Assembly (NCBI GenBank): GCA_001314845.1
Contig: LJZQ01000020.1
Coordinates: 1-64,000, forward strand
Length of the DNA: 64,000 bases
Source: Marinobacter excellens HL-55
GTDB taxonomy: Bacteria > Pseudomonadota > Gammaproteobacteria > Pseudomonadales > Oleiphilaceae
Reading direction: 5' to 3'
Part shown: in pieces, positions 54,973 to 63,767 of the stretch
How positions within the stretch are numbered: position 1 is the first letter of the stretch
How the letters are laid out: each line of letters starts with the position of its first letter
Translations under genes and position numbers: made by a program
The notes under the pieces: model-generated
What the model was told of the DNA's origin: nothing
The model's database searches: none
The model's input: the letters and a program-made list of their open reading frames with translations, nothing else

Positions 54973-56741
54973 CAGTCATCTACCCCTATAGCGCTGTCAC
55001 CAGCCAGGTCATCATCGTCCAGCGATACGTCAGTATCGGAGGTGGCGGCAACCCGCGACACTTCCTGCAGAGAGGTAATACCTTGCAGTGCCAGATCCAT
55101 CGCACACTGGCCCAAGGGTCGGAACAGCGGGCTGCGGCGAGCTGACCGGGTGAAATCAGACACGTCTTTCCGTCGCAGAGCGTCCAGCATGTCCTCGTTC
55201 ATTTCCAGCAATTCGTACACGCCCACCCGGCCCTTGTAACCGGTGTTGCTGCATTGATAGCAGCCACGGCCGTGTACAAAACCGGCTTCGATATCGAGCG
55301 GGTCAAGATCAAATGAGCGCAGCCATACCAGTTCCTGCTCGGTGGGTTGATAGGTTTCCTTGCAGTTGTCACAGACCCGGCGCACCAGGCGCTGGGCGAC
55401 GACGCCAAGCAACGAACTGGCCACCAGGAAAGGCTCGGCACCCATGTCGATCAGGCGCATGGCACTGCTGATGGAGTCGTTGGTGTGCAAAGTCGAGAGT
55501 ACCAAGTGCCCGGTCATCGCCGCTCGCAAGCCGATTTCTGCCGTCAGGTGATCGCGCATCTCACCCACCAGAATGATGTCTGGGTCTTGGCGCAGGGCCG
55601 ACCGGAGCACGGTCGCGAACTCCAGGCCTATTTTCGGGTTTACCTGCACCTGAGTGATGCGCGGCAAGCGGTATTCCACCGGATCTTCAGCGGTGATAAT
55701 TTTCACTTCCGGCTGGTTCAGTTCAGTCAGCGCGCCGTAAAGGGTGGTGGTTTTACCACTACCGGTGGGGCCGGTGACCAGGATCATGCCATGGGGCTTT
55801 TTGATCAGCTTGCGGAAGCGTTCCAGCAGATGCGGCGGCATCCCGGCGCCTTCGAGATCGAGCGTGCCCTGGCTTTGATCCAGCAAACGCATGACCACCG
55901 ATTCACCATACTGAACCGGCATGGTCGACACCCGCACATCAATGCTGCGACCTTTTACCCGCACATTGAAACGACCATCCTGGGGCAGGCGCTTTTCGGA
56001 AATGTTGAGCCCGGCCATCAGCTTCAAACGAAGCACCAGCGCGGCGTTCACTCGCTTTTCTTTCATCACCTGTTCTTGCAGTACGCCGTCCACTCGCTGG
56101 CGAATGCGCACCACAGATTCATCCGGCTCGATATGAATATCAGAGCTTCTCGCCTGCACCGCATCCTCAAACAGGGTTTGCAGCAGCTTGACCACCGGCG
56201 CATCGGCGCTTTCGGATTCGGCAGAGAGATCGGCCAGGTCGAAGGCGTCATCGCCCAGCTCGTCTTCCAGTTCTTCCGCCAGCGACGCGATTTCATCGGT
56301 GCGTCGATACACCAGGTCCAGCGTATTCAGCAGTTCGCTTTCCCGCACTACTGCTTGCTTAATGGGCTGTTTGAGAACCCGCACCAGTTCGTCGTAGGCG
56401 AAGATGTCCAGCGGGTCGGCCATGCCGACCAGTAACTCCCCGCTCTTTTCGGCAAGCACGATGGCGCGAAACCGGCGGGCCATGGCTTCTGGCAGCTTTT
56501 TAATCAGCTCATTGTTGAACTGGTAATGACGCAACTGCACAAAAGGCACCTGCAACTGCCGCGACAGGATATTGAGCAGGTTGTCTTCATCCACGTAACC
56601 CAGATCAATCAGGGTACGCCCCAATTTGCGACCGGTGTTTTTTTGCTCACGCAAGGCGGTCATCAGCTGCTGCTCAGTGATGACCTCATTCTGAACCAAC
56701 AGGTCACCTAGCCGAACTTTCTTTTTCGGTTCCGTCGTCAT
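54972..56741 (-). CDS. mshE: MSHA pilus assembly ATPase MshE
   Basis: A GspE/PilB-family hexameric ATPase of 589 residues that drives pilus extension. The N-terminal MshEN domain (about 1-150; RLGDLLVQNEVITEQQL) binds cyclic di-GMP in other species. The ATPase has Walker A TGPTGSGKTTTLYG, the Asp box, Walker B DPDIILVGEMRD, and a C-x2-C zinc pair (CDNC and CYQC). The ATG at 56,741 overlaps the mshN stop (ATGA), so the longer frame starting at 56,888 is rejected. Confidence 0.95.
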   Translation of the reverse strand: MTTEPKKKVRLGDLLVQNEVITEQQLMTALREQKNTGRKLGRTLIDLGYVDEDNLLNILSRQLQVPFVQLRHYQFNNELIKKLPEAMARRFRAIVLAEKSGELLVGMADPLDIFAYDELVRVLKQPIKQAVVRESELLNTLDLVYRRTDEIASLAEELEDELGDDAFDLADLSAESESADAPVVKLLQTLFEDAVQARSSDIHIEPDESVVRIRQRVDGVLQEQVMKEKRVNAALVLRLKLMAGLNISEKRLPQDGRFNVRVKGRSIDVRVSTMPVQYGESVVMRLLDQSQGTLDLEGAGMPPHLLERFRKLIKKPHGMILVTGPTGSGKTTTLYGALTELNQPEVKIITAEDPVEYRLPRITQVQVNPKIGLEFATVLRSALRQDPDIILVGEMRDHLTAEIGLRAAMTGHLVLSTLHTNDSISSAMRLIDMGAEPFLVASSLLGVVAQRLVRRVCDNCKETYQPTEQELVWLRSFDLDPLDIEAGFVHGRGCYQCSNTGYKGRVGVYELLEMNEDMLDALRRKDVSDFTRSARRSPLFRPLGQCAMDLALQGITSLQEVSRVAATSDTDVSLDDDDLAGDSAIGVDD

Positions 56742-57859
56742 GATCCCGCCTGCAATGCGTTTAAACGTTCCCGGGCGTAATCCGCCAGCGAGGCAGACAA
56801 GCCCGGCATCGTCATGGCCTGGGCATAAGCCTGGACTGCACTGCGGTAGCGACCGCCGGTTTCCAGGGCAATCGCAAGCCCCAGCCACCAGGCGGCCTTG
56901 CTGTCGTCAAAGGCAATCAGTTCAGACCAGTGGCCGGCGGCTTCGTCAGCGTCACCCGCCTGCTGCAACAATGTGGCCAGAGTGATGCGATACTCCACCT
57001 GATCGGCGACCGGTGGCACGCTGGCAGACAGCGTTGCTATCGCGCGGTTCAGTTCACCCTGATCCAACAACGCCCGAGCCTTGAGCAACCGCAGGTTGAC
57101 GTGTTCTTTGGTCAACACATCCGGCAACCACTCCAGCGCCTGGGCCGCCATACCCTGCACCAACATTTCACGGGCAAAGACTTCACGGCTGCGCGAAGCA
57201 GTCTGGCGATCGGTCAACGCTCTCAATACTCGCTCCGCCTCAGTGTTCTGGCCGGCGGCCAACAAGCGAGACAATTCACGACTGGTGCGCAGGTCAACCG
57301 CTTCCCGGGTTTCCCGTTGCTGCTTTACCGGTTCTGCCGATGCCTGGTTCGCGGTGGACACTTGCTCAGGAGCGAATGTGGGCGCCGGTTCTTTTGGCTC
57401 CGCAAAAACGGTTCGTTGTGGCGCAGCCGGCTCCGTGGGCTCGGCCTCGGAGCTTGCGGTCACTGCGACAGCTGGCGCCTCGGATTCAGGTTCAGATTCA
57501 GCTTTTGCCACCGGCATTTCAGGCTGAGGTTCGGGCACTGCCACGGCCGCCGGCTGTTCGGGAACGGGTTCAAGGGGGGTTGGTTCCGGGCTGGCGGCTG
57601 GCGCTGCGGGTTCGGGCACCACCAAGGCGCTGCTACCGGCTGTTTCTGCGACAGGGGCTACCACATCATCGGACAACAGCCACCAGGTGCCAGCACCACC
57701 GATCAGCACCAGGATGGCCAACAGCCCAATGATCAATGGCGTTTTTGAAGTGTCAGCCTGTTGGACAACAGGCTGACCGGTGTAAGTTCCCGTCACCTGG
57801 GGCCGGGTTTGGCGCTGCTCAGCATCCCGCAGGGCATCATTCAGCAAGCTCACACCCAC
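56738..57859 (-). CDS. mshN: MSHA biogenesis protein MshN (TPR protein)
   Basis: A 373-residue protein with one N-terminal membrane helix (PLIIGLLAILVLIGGAGTWW), a long low-complexity Pro/Ala/Glu linker (about residues 75-185), and C-terminal tetratricopeptide repeats (for example NLRLLKARALLDQGELNRAI). This is the usual MshN layout. It is placed between mshM and mshE and overlaps both. It probably supports the assembly complex in the periplasm. Confidence 0.87.
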   Translation of the reverse strand: MGVSLLNDALRDAEQRQTRPQVTGTYTGQPVVQQADTSKTPLIIGLLAILVLIGGAGTWWLLSDDVVAPVAETAGSSALVVPEPAAPAASPEPTPLEPVPEQPAAVAVPEPQPEMPVAKAESEPESEAPAVAVTASSEAEPTEPAAPQRTVFAEPKEPAPTFAPEQVSTANQASAEPVKQQRETREAVDLRTSRELSRLLAAGQNTEAERVLRALTDRQTASRSREVFAREMLVQGMAAQALEWLPDVLTKEHVNLRLLKARALLDQGELNRAIATLSASVPPVADQVEYRITLATLLQQAGDADEAAGHWSELIAFDDSKAAWWLGLAIALETGGRYRSAVQAYAQAMTMPGLSASLADYARERLNALQAGS

Positions 57860-58689
57860 CTCCTTAACCAGGAAACTGGCTGAGCACTTTCAGTATCTTT
57901 TACCGCCTGAAGGACGTGTTTCCGGACGACCAGCCGATCACCCCGTCCCCAGGCCGCGAGCATGGATTTATGGGCCAGTATGTTGACCAGCCGCGGAATG
58001 CCGCCCGATGACCGCCAGATCACTTTTAATGCCGCTGGCGCAAAGATGTCAGCGCCGTTATAGCCGGCCTGGGCCAGTCGATGCCGCAAGTACTGCCCCA
58101 CCGAGTCGTAACCCAACGGCTGCAGCCGGGTCTGGAAAGTAATGCGCTGGCGCAGCTGTCGCAGGCTGTCTTTGGCAAGCACCGCATCCAGCTCAGGCTG
58201 ACCAAACAACACGATCTGAAGCAGTCGGGTGCTTTCTGTTTCAAGGTTGGTCAACAAGCGCAACGCTTCGATGGTTTCTTCCGGCATGGCCTGGGCTTCA
58301 TCGATCACCAGTACCGCCGGAGTGTGCTCCATCGCCAGGGCAATCAGCCGCTGATTAAGCGCCTTGAGAATCTGGTGCACGTTGTCGCACCGGGTAACGT
58401 CTACGCCCAATTCCTCGGCAACCGCCTCGTAAAGCATGTCTGGCGGCAAGTGAGGATTGGGGATGTAGGCGGTGCAGGCACTTTTGTCGAGTTCATTGAG
58501 CAGCAACCGGCACAGCAGGGTCTTGCCGGTACCGACCTCGCCGGTCACTTTGATAAACCCCTCCCGCTGTTGCAAAGCCACCAGAAGTAACTCCAGCGCA
58601 TCAGCATGACTGGGCGCCCGTAAAAAGTACCGAGTGTTGGGCGTCAATGCGAACGGTGCTTCCTGCAGTCCAAAATGGCTTTCGTACAT
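57850..58689 (-). CDS. mshM: MSHA biogenesis ATPase MshM
   Basis: A 279-residue AAA+ ATPase of the ExeA type. Walker A is GEVGTGKT (50-57) and Walker B is AVLVIDEAQ (about 124-132), followed by sensor residues and a C-terminal helical region. In MSHA loci MshM lies after the secretin mshL and may help its assembly. Its ATG overlaps the mshL stop by one base. Confidence 0.94.
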   Translation of the reverse strand: MYESHFGLQEAPFALTPNTRYFLRAPSHADALELLLVALQQREGFIKVTGEVGTGKTLLCRLLLNELDKSACTAYIPNPHLPPDMLYEAVAEELGVDVTRCDNVHQILKALNQRLIALAMEHTPAVLVIDEAQAMPEETIEALRLLTNLETESTRLLQIVLFGQPELDAVLAKDSLRQLRQRITFQTRLQPLGYDSVGQYLRHRLAQAGYNGADIFAPAALKVIWRSSGGIPRLVNILAHKSMLAAWGRGDRLVVRKHVLQAVKDTESAQPVSWLRRWV

Positions 58690-60398
58690 CAGCGGGGAGC
58701 AGTCTCAGCCTGAGGTTTAACGGAGTCTGAAGAATTCAACAGGTCCCTCAGCACATTCATGCGTTCACGGCTGGCCCGGACATCAGCCTGCATCTGCCCG
58801 GCGTTGGCCACCATCGGCCGTATTAAAATTACCAACTCACTCTTGCGAGACTCGAAATTCCGCTGCTTAAACAGCTCCCCCAGCAATGGAATGTCGCTGA
58901 AGAAAGGCACCGCAGAGGTGGTATCTTCACTGGAATCCTGAATCAAGCCACCTATAACCACGATCTGGCCGCTCTCTGCTCGAATCACACTGTCAGTCTC
59001 GCGCACGGTACTCCGCGCCAGCGGCAAGGTGACATCCCGCTCGCCAATGGTAATGACTTTTGCCTGATCGTTCACTTCACTGACCGACGGGTGCACATGC
59101 AGTGTTATAGCACCGCTGTCCGAAATCTGGGGAGTAACATCCAAAGAAATACCGGAGAAGAACGGAGTCAGCTCCACTGAAGTAGAGGTTCTGTCTGTAG
59201 CCGTCACCGCCGAGTTGTTATCATCGAAATCAATGTCAGTGACAAAGAACTCATCAGTACCAACCTTAATGACGGCTTTCTGGTTGTTAATGGTGGAAAT
59301 TCTGGGGCTGGACAGAATCTGTACATTGCCCTGTTGACCAAGCAACTGAATCACTGCCGCAAAATTGCCTTCGGTGATGGTAGCGGAGAACAACCCACCG
59401 ATATCTCCGGCGCGAATGGCTTGGCCCGTTAACTCTTGGGCCAGCACGTTTGCGCCGGCGGAGTTGGTTTGCAGGTCCGCCCAATTGATACCCTGCTGAT
59501 AGCCCTCATTCAGCGTAACTTCCAGTATTTTCGCCTCCAGAACGACTTGGCGCTGCATAATCAGTTCGGTACGTCGAAGGTAGTCTTCCGCCATTCGCAA
59601 GTCTGCAGAAGACGCCCGCACCATCACGAGGCCAGCGCCGGCGTTAACCACCACCTGACCTTCATTGCCAACAATCATGGTCAACGTCTGACGAATATCC
59701 TCCCAGAAATCAGATTCCGTCTCGGTGGAGATGGTGGTGCCGACCAGGTTTCTTGTTTCACTGCCCGTGTTGTTATCACTGGTTCTGGTGGCGGTTCCGC
59801 TGTTGCTACCGCGAGCGCTGCTGACCTGACCAGAACTGACTCGCGTTTCAGAGCCACCGCGACGCTTGAAATGCAGGTAATCAATGGGGAACAACTGCGT
59901 TTGCACGCTGTCGGCCGCCACCCGGAACAAACGACCATTACGCTGTATGTCGAGGCCATAAAGATCGGCTGCGATGTCCATCACTTCTGGCACCGTGACG
60001 TCGTTCAAACGCAGATCGACGGTGGTGGTAACACTTGGGTGGACCACAACATTAAAACGTGTGCCTTCAACCAATGCCTCAAAAAAACTGGCAGCAGGGA
60101 TGCCTCGGGCGTTCACGTCAAACCGGTCGTCTTGTTCCCGGGCGCTGGCAAGTGGCGGTAGCAGTTGGCTGCTGATATCCGCCGCGGTCGACTGGCGTTG
60201 ACCGCCAGACTCTGGCGTGTGGGCCGCGGCTTGTTGCTCCGCCTCTTCGAGTGCCTGGTCGATCTGATCAGCAACGTCTGAAGAGGTAGCGGTTGCGGTG
60301 CGCATCAGCGGATTATTGGCACAGGCCGCCAAAGCAAGTGAAAGCAAAGCAGCGGCAAAAGGTCTGATTGTTGTCATCGTCGTCCGTATGTCTGTCAT
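58689..60398 (-). CDS. mshL: MSHA outer-membrane secretin MshL
   Basis: Forms the outer-membrane pore for the pilus. The 569-residue protein has a lipoprotein signal ending in LSLALAAC, a periplasmic N0/STN-like domain (about 90-170), and the secretin core (EAKILEVTLNEGYQQGINWA, then VQILSSPRISTINNQKAVIK and VIGGLIQDSSEDTTSAVPFF). It is a GspD/PilQ-type secretin. Its ATG overlaps the mshK stop (ATGA). Confidence 0.95.
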   Translation of the reverse strand: MTDIRTTMTTIRPFAAALLSLALAACANNPLMRTATATSSDVADQIDQALEEAEQQAAAHTPESGGQRQSTAADISSQLLPPLASAREQDDRFDVNARGIPAASFFEALVEGTRFNVVVHPSVTTTVDLRLNDVTVPEVMDIAADLYGLDIQRNGRLFRVAADSVQTQLFPIDYLHFKRRGGSETRVSSGQVSSARGSNSGTATRTSDNNTGSETRNLVGTTISTETESDFWEDIRQTLTMIVGNEGQVVVNAGAGLVMVRASSADLRMAEDYLRRTELIMQRQVVLEAKILEVTLNEGYQQGINWADLQTNSAGANVLAQELTGQAIRAGDIGGLFSATITEGNFAAVIQLLGQQGNVQILSSPRISTINNQKAVIKVGTDEFFVTDIDFDDNNSAVTATDRTSTSVELTPFFSGISLDVTPQISDSGAITLHVHPSVSEVNDQAKVITIGERDVTLPLARSTVRETDSVIRAESGQIVVIGGLIQDSSEDTTSAVPFFSDIPLLGELFKQRNFESRKSELVILIRPMVANAGQMQADVRASRERMNVLRDLLNSSDSVKPQAETAPR

Positions 60399-60724
60399 GG
60401 AATTTTCCGCACCTGGGGCAACGGTTCCGGATACAGCACTCTTGGCTGGCCGCGGTCTGTCACTTCAACCCGATCGCTATAGATGTGGCGAACCCGCACG
60501 CCGTCATGACTGTCACCCTCTTGCAGGGCGACACCATCGATCACCGCAACCCGACGCTGGGCGCTCAACAAAATGGAGCCCAGTTGCAAATCCCTCGCAG
60601 GCTCAACCGAGACCGACTGTGCGGCGCTGCCGGGCGGCCGGGTCGGGTCCTGCAGGGCATGGGCGGCCGGGCTAACCAGTAACGCCAATACAACCAATTG
60701 TTGCCAGAGCCGTTGGATTGTCAT
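60395..60724 (-). CDS. mshK: MSHA biogenesis protein MshK
   Basis: A 109-residue exported protein with a signal peptide (LVVLALLVSPAAHA) and a PilP/GspC-like segment: LQDPTRPPG, LGSILLSAQRRVAVIDGVAL and GDSHDGVRVRHI. It probably links the inner-membrane complex to the secretin. The ATG at 60,724 follows GGGAG and lies one base after the mshJ stop. The upstream start at 60,751 is less likely. Confidence 0.85.
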   Translation of the reverse strand: MTIQRLWQQLVVLALLVSPAAHALQDPTRPPGSAAQSVSVEPARDLQLGSILLSAQRRVAVIDGVALQEGDSHDGVRVRHIYSDRVEVTDRGQPRVLYPEPLPQVRKIP

Positions 60725-60725
60725 C

Positions 60726-61400
60726 TCACACTCCCAGCCAGGCGGCTTCAAGACTTAACGTTCGCACGCGAATGCTAGCCTCACCCTTGGGCCAGGTGCC
60801 GGCCTGATATTCCAGTTGCATCCACCCCAGACGCTCATCCATGGCCTCAAGCCTCTGCAAATAAGCCAGCACATGGAGATAACTGCCCTGGATCTTCAGC
60901 TCTACGTCGTGGGCATACAGCAATGGCTCCGGCTCGGCCTCTTCATTGCCCCCTTGCCGGCCATCAAACACCGGCACGGGCGCCATTAACACCATAGACT
61001 CCAGTTCCAGCTGTTGCTGGGCCGACAGCATGGTCCGCAAAAGCGTCACCATATCCCGCGGTGTAATTAACTGGCCTGCGGTTTTGGTGATTTGTTGATC
61101 CAGTCGGTCCAGACGGCCCTGCCGGGCGGTCAGGCGCTGGCGCAGTTCCTCAGACGGATCGCTGGCGAGCTGGCTGTTCAGGGTTTGCTGCTGACTGAGC
61201 AGGGCATCACGCTCTGCAGACAGCGATTGCAGTCTATTGTCGAGCTGTTGCTGCCTGGTTTGTACCGGGGCCACAACAAGCTCCCAGCCTAATACGAACA
61301 CCAGAACACAGGCGGTCACAACCATCAGCGCCCGCTCGCGAATGGGGCGATCGTTGTACCACTGGGCACCTGCCGTGAGGGTTTCGGTCATCTTACTCAT
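60726..61400 (-). CDS. mshJ: MSHA biogenesis protein MshJ (PilO-like)
   Basis: A bitopic inner-membrane protein of 224 residues: one membrane helix (ALMVVTACVLVFVLGWELVV), a coiled coil (LDNRLQSLSAERDALLSQQQ) and a small C-terminal periplasmic domain (LKIQGSYLHVLAYLQRLEAM), as in PilO/GspM. The ATG at 61,400 overlaps the preceding stop (ATGA). It probably pairs with the PilN-like protein upstream. Confidence 0.88.
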   Translation of the reverse strand: MSKMTETLTAGAQWYNDRPIRERALMVVTACVLVFVLGWELVVAPVQTRQQQLDNRLQSLSAERDALLSQQQTLNSQLASDPSEELRQRLTARQGRLDRLDQQITKTAGQLITPRDMVTLLRTMLSAQQQLELESMVLMAPVPVFDGRQGGNEEAEPEPLLYAHDVELKIQGSYLHVLAYLQRLEAMDERLGWMQLEYQAGTWPKGEASIRVRTLSLEAAWLGV

Positions 61401-62014
61401 GAGCCACCCCCTGCCTGCGCTTCTGTTGCCACCCGGAACTCTACCCATTGGTGAGAGGTATCTTCATCAGGACGTCCCAGACGGAAGCCACTGAAGGTCT
61501 CACCGATAAACGCGGGCTCATCACCCAGTCTTTCCAGGTAATAGGGCACCAGGTCTGCCGAAAGGGTTCGCCCCTCCAGACTCATCGTGGCCGGAACCGA
61601 CTGCAAGCGCACCGAAGTCAGCCAAAGATCTCCGGGAATCTGGCGGGCCAGTGCCGACATTCGTCCCGAAAACCCGTTATGGTTATTGCCTGTCAAACCC
61701 TCAACACGATCCAGCAGCCGCTGCCGACGGGCGATGGTTTCGCTGACTCGTTCCAGCGCCGCCTCCAGCTCGGGATCCGGCAGTCGGGCCCGCACTTGGT
61801 CAGTCATGCTTGCAACTGCCTGTTCCAGGTTCTGATTCTGCTGCTGGAGCCGGTTCACCTGCTGCTCCAGCTGCTGATTTTGCCAGTGGCCAAGGGCCAT
61901 CACACCCGTCAGGATAACGGCCACTAAAACCATCAATGCCAACGCTGCCCCGGCATTCAGGCGCAGCTTTTTCGGCCGCATCTCGGCGGTGTAAAGGTTA
62001 ACCTGTTGCTTCAT
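61397..62014 (-). CDS. PilN-like MSHA biogenesis protein
   Basis: A 205-residue bitopic protein that starts MKQQVNLYTAEMRPKKLRLN, like PilN, with one membrane helix (ALALMVLVAVILTGVMAL), a coiled coil (QLEQQVNRLQQQNQNLEQAV) and a periplasmic domain (IPGDLWLTSVRLQSVPATMS). In some MSHA loci this gene is named mshI2. The ATG overlaps the mshI stop by one base. It probably forms a complex with MshI, MshJ and MshK. Confidence 0.82.
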   Translation of the reverse strand: MKQQVNLYTAEMRPKKLRLNAGAALALMVLVAVILTGVMALGHWQNQQLEQQVNRLQQQNQNLEQAVASMTDQVRARLPDPELEAALERVSETIARRQRLLDRVEGLTGNNHNGFSGRMSALARQIPGDLWLTSVRLQSVPATMSLEGRTLSADLVPYYLERLGDEPAFIGETFSGFRLGRPDEDTSHQWVEFRVATEAQAGGGS

Positions 62015-62943
62015 CAGGCCGGACTCCCCTGACCAAGCGCGGCACTCCACGCGGGCAGGCAACGGCTGTCGAGCTCGTCCGTTAAACCGAACTCGCTCCA
62101 ATCCGGCACATCAATCCCGGCCGCCATGTAAGAAGACAGCATCGAATTGAGGGGTAGCACACTATCTCGTGCCACCAGCCGAATCGTTGACGGCGGCACC
62201 TGGCCAAGCTGGCTTTCGAAATAATCCATGGATCGCTGGATTTCCAGCGCCAGGGACTGTACGGCATTTTCCTGGCTGGACGCATCCCGAAGGTCGTCGT
62301 AAGACAATTCCAGCTTCCGTGACAGATACAAGGTCTCGCCCTGGCAGATCACCATCTGCCCATAACGGTCACGCAGATGCACAAGTGCCACCCCGCGACT
62401 AGCCGTATCAAGCCGCGCCGCCAGATTTCTCAGTGCCAGCTCGGCGATGTCTATTTTGTCCAGCGCCAGTCCGGATTCCAACACCAGATCGATCAGCTCC
62501 TGCACCAACGACTTGCGAGCGGCGACCACATTGACCAACGGCCCCCGACCACGAGCAGCCTCTTTCGGAAACATAAACACATCCGAAACCGCATCCGACG
62601 GACTGAAATCGAGAAAATCTTTCAGCTTCCACTTCAGCGCATCGGCCAACTCACTGTCGTCAATGCCCTCCGGGCGCTCAACCTGGAATACCTGATATTG
62701 GTCAATTGGCAACACAAGCGTGGCGGGAGCATCGCCCCAGCCATTGCCGGCAACCAATTGATTCAGGGTTTCCTGTCGCCTGGCGGGCAAGCATTCTACA
62801 AAGCCCACCGCCTGACCTGCTGCGCCCGAATTCTTCGCCCATGCAATGCCGTCAGGGCGAACCTCGAGGCATACCGGGCTTCCGGAAGACCCACGTCCGA
62901 TCAATTTTCTAAAGGTAGCAACGACGGAGTTCAGGATGATCAA
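62014..62943 (-). CDS. mshI: MSHA biogenesis protein MshI (PilM-like)
   Basis: A 309-residue cytoplasmic actin-like protein of the PilM/GspL type. Segments such as VCLEVRPDGIAWAK, VLPIDQYQVFQVERPEGIDD and LKWKLKDFLDFSPSDAVSDV are typical, and ALEIQRSMDYFESQLGQ-like helices follow. It is the first gene of the operon. The start is unclear: TTG at 62,943 has AGGGGA only one or two bases before it. Promoter elements would lie in the 220 bases up to ssb. Confidence 0.85.
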   Translation of the reverse strand: MIILNSVVATFRKLIGRGSSGSPVCLEVRPDGIAWAKNSGAAGQAVGFVECLPARRQETLNQLVAGNGWGDAPATLVLPIDQYQVFQVERPEGIDDSELADALKWKLKDFLDFSPSDAVSDVFMFPKEAARGRGPLVNVVAARKSLVQELIDLVLESGLALDKIDIAELALRNLAARLDTASRGVALVHLRDRYGQMVICQGETLYLSRKLELSYDDLRDASSQENAVQSLALEIQRSMDYFESQLGQVPPSTIRLVARDSVLPLNSMLSSYMAAGIDVPDWSEFGLTDELDSRCLPAWSAALGQGSPA

Positions 62944-63020
62944 TCCCCTGGCAGTACCAAGACTCTGCTATTCAGTTGAGGTGTCAACCGAAGAGTGCGA
63001 GGTGTTCAAATTATCAGCGA

Positions 63021-63038
63021 CATGTACACTCTTACATG
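63021..63038. promoter_or_regulatory. Palindrome upstream of the msh operon
   Basis: CATGTA-CACTCT-TACATG is a perfect 6-6-6 inverted repeat, about 80 bases before mshI. On the minus strand a perfect TTGACA (62,982-62,987 reversed) lies 34 bases closer to the gene, without a good -10 match. The palindrome could be an operator for the pilus operon. No known factor is assigned. Confidence 0.35.
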
Positions 63039-63107
63039 ATAGATGAGAAACTGAACGTAACTCTAGGTTCTTTTGTTGATTTCACGGAGATTTTGCAGGC
63101 CTGTAAC

Positions 63108-63139
63108 AAAAAAGCCTGCGATTATCGCAGGCTTTTTTT
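63108..63139. terminator. Intrinsic terminator after ssb
   Basis: GCCTGCGA and TCGCAGGC form an 8-bp stem with loop TTA, flanked by an A-run before and a T-run after, so it is bidirectional. It lies 27 bases past the ssb stop on the minus strand and isolates ssb from the msh operon. Confidence 0.93.
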
Positions 63140-63165
63140 CAGCGTACAGGCATTCCGGGCGAGTG

Positions 63166-63711
63166 TCAGAATGGAATGTCGTCATCAAAATCGTCAATTG
63201 GTTCCGGCATACCACCACCCTGGGGCTGCCCTTGTTGACTGTAGCCGCCCGACTGAGCCGGCTGGCCACCCTGGTTATGGGCCGGCGCGTTGTATTGGCC
63301 CTGAGGCTGGGTTTGCTGCTGCGGACGGCCCTGGGGGGCACCCTGATTCATGCCGCCTTCGCCACCGCGGCTATCCAGCATCTGCATCTGCCCGTTAATG
63401 TCGACCACAATCTCGGTGGTGTATACGTCCTGCCCTTCTTTGTTCTGCCATTTGCGGGTTTGCAGGCGACCTTCGATATACACCTTGGAGCCTTTGCGCA
63501 GGTATTGACCGGCCACTTCGGCCACTTTGCCAAACAGCACAATCCGATGCCATTCCGTTCTTGGCACCATCTGCCCGGTCTGACGATCCTTGTAACTTTC
63601 ATCGGTAGCCAGGTTGAGGTTAACAACCGCGTTGCCGTTCGGGGTATAACGGGTATCCGGATCCTGACCCAGATTACCGATGAGAATTACCTTGTTTATG
63701 CCTCGTGCCAT
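63166..63711 (-). CDS. ssb: Single-stranded DNA-binding protein
   Basis: Binds single-stranded DNA in replication, repair and recombination. The 181-residue protein has the OB fold (about 1-110: [20 protein letters not shown], with [20 protein letters not shown]), a long glycine/glutamine-rich linker and the acidic C-terminal tip DDFDDDIPF, which recruits partner proteins. The ATG at 63,711 follows CAGGAGCAG. An upstream start at 63,756 is less likely. In Vibrio ssb also lies next to the msh genes. Confidence 0.97.
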   Translation of the reverse strand: MARGINKVILIGNLGQDPDTRYTPNGNAVVNLNLATDESYKDRQTGQMVPRTEWHRIVLFGKVAEVAGQYLRKGSKVYIEGRLQTRKWQNKEGQDVYTTEIVVDINGQMQMLDSRGGEGGMNQGAPQGRPQQQTQPQGQYNAPAHNQGGQPAQSGGYSQQGQPQGGGMPEPIDDFDDDIPF

Positions 63712-63767
63712 CGTCTGCTCCTGATCGTTTTTGCTCAACACGTGCCTTCCTTGCACGCATCCGGTGT

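Noticed and set aside
55347..56435. 362-codon plus-strand frame opposite mshE
   Set aside because: Antisense to Walker motifs and zinc cysteines of a certain ATPase gene; no motifs of its own.
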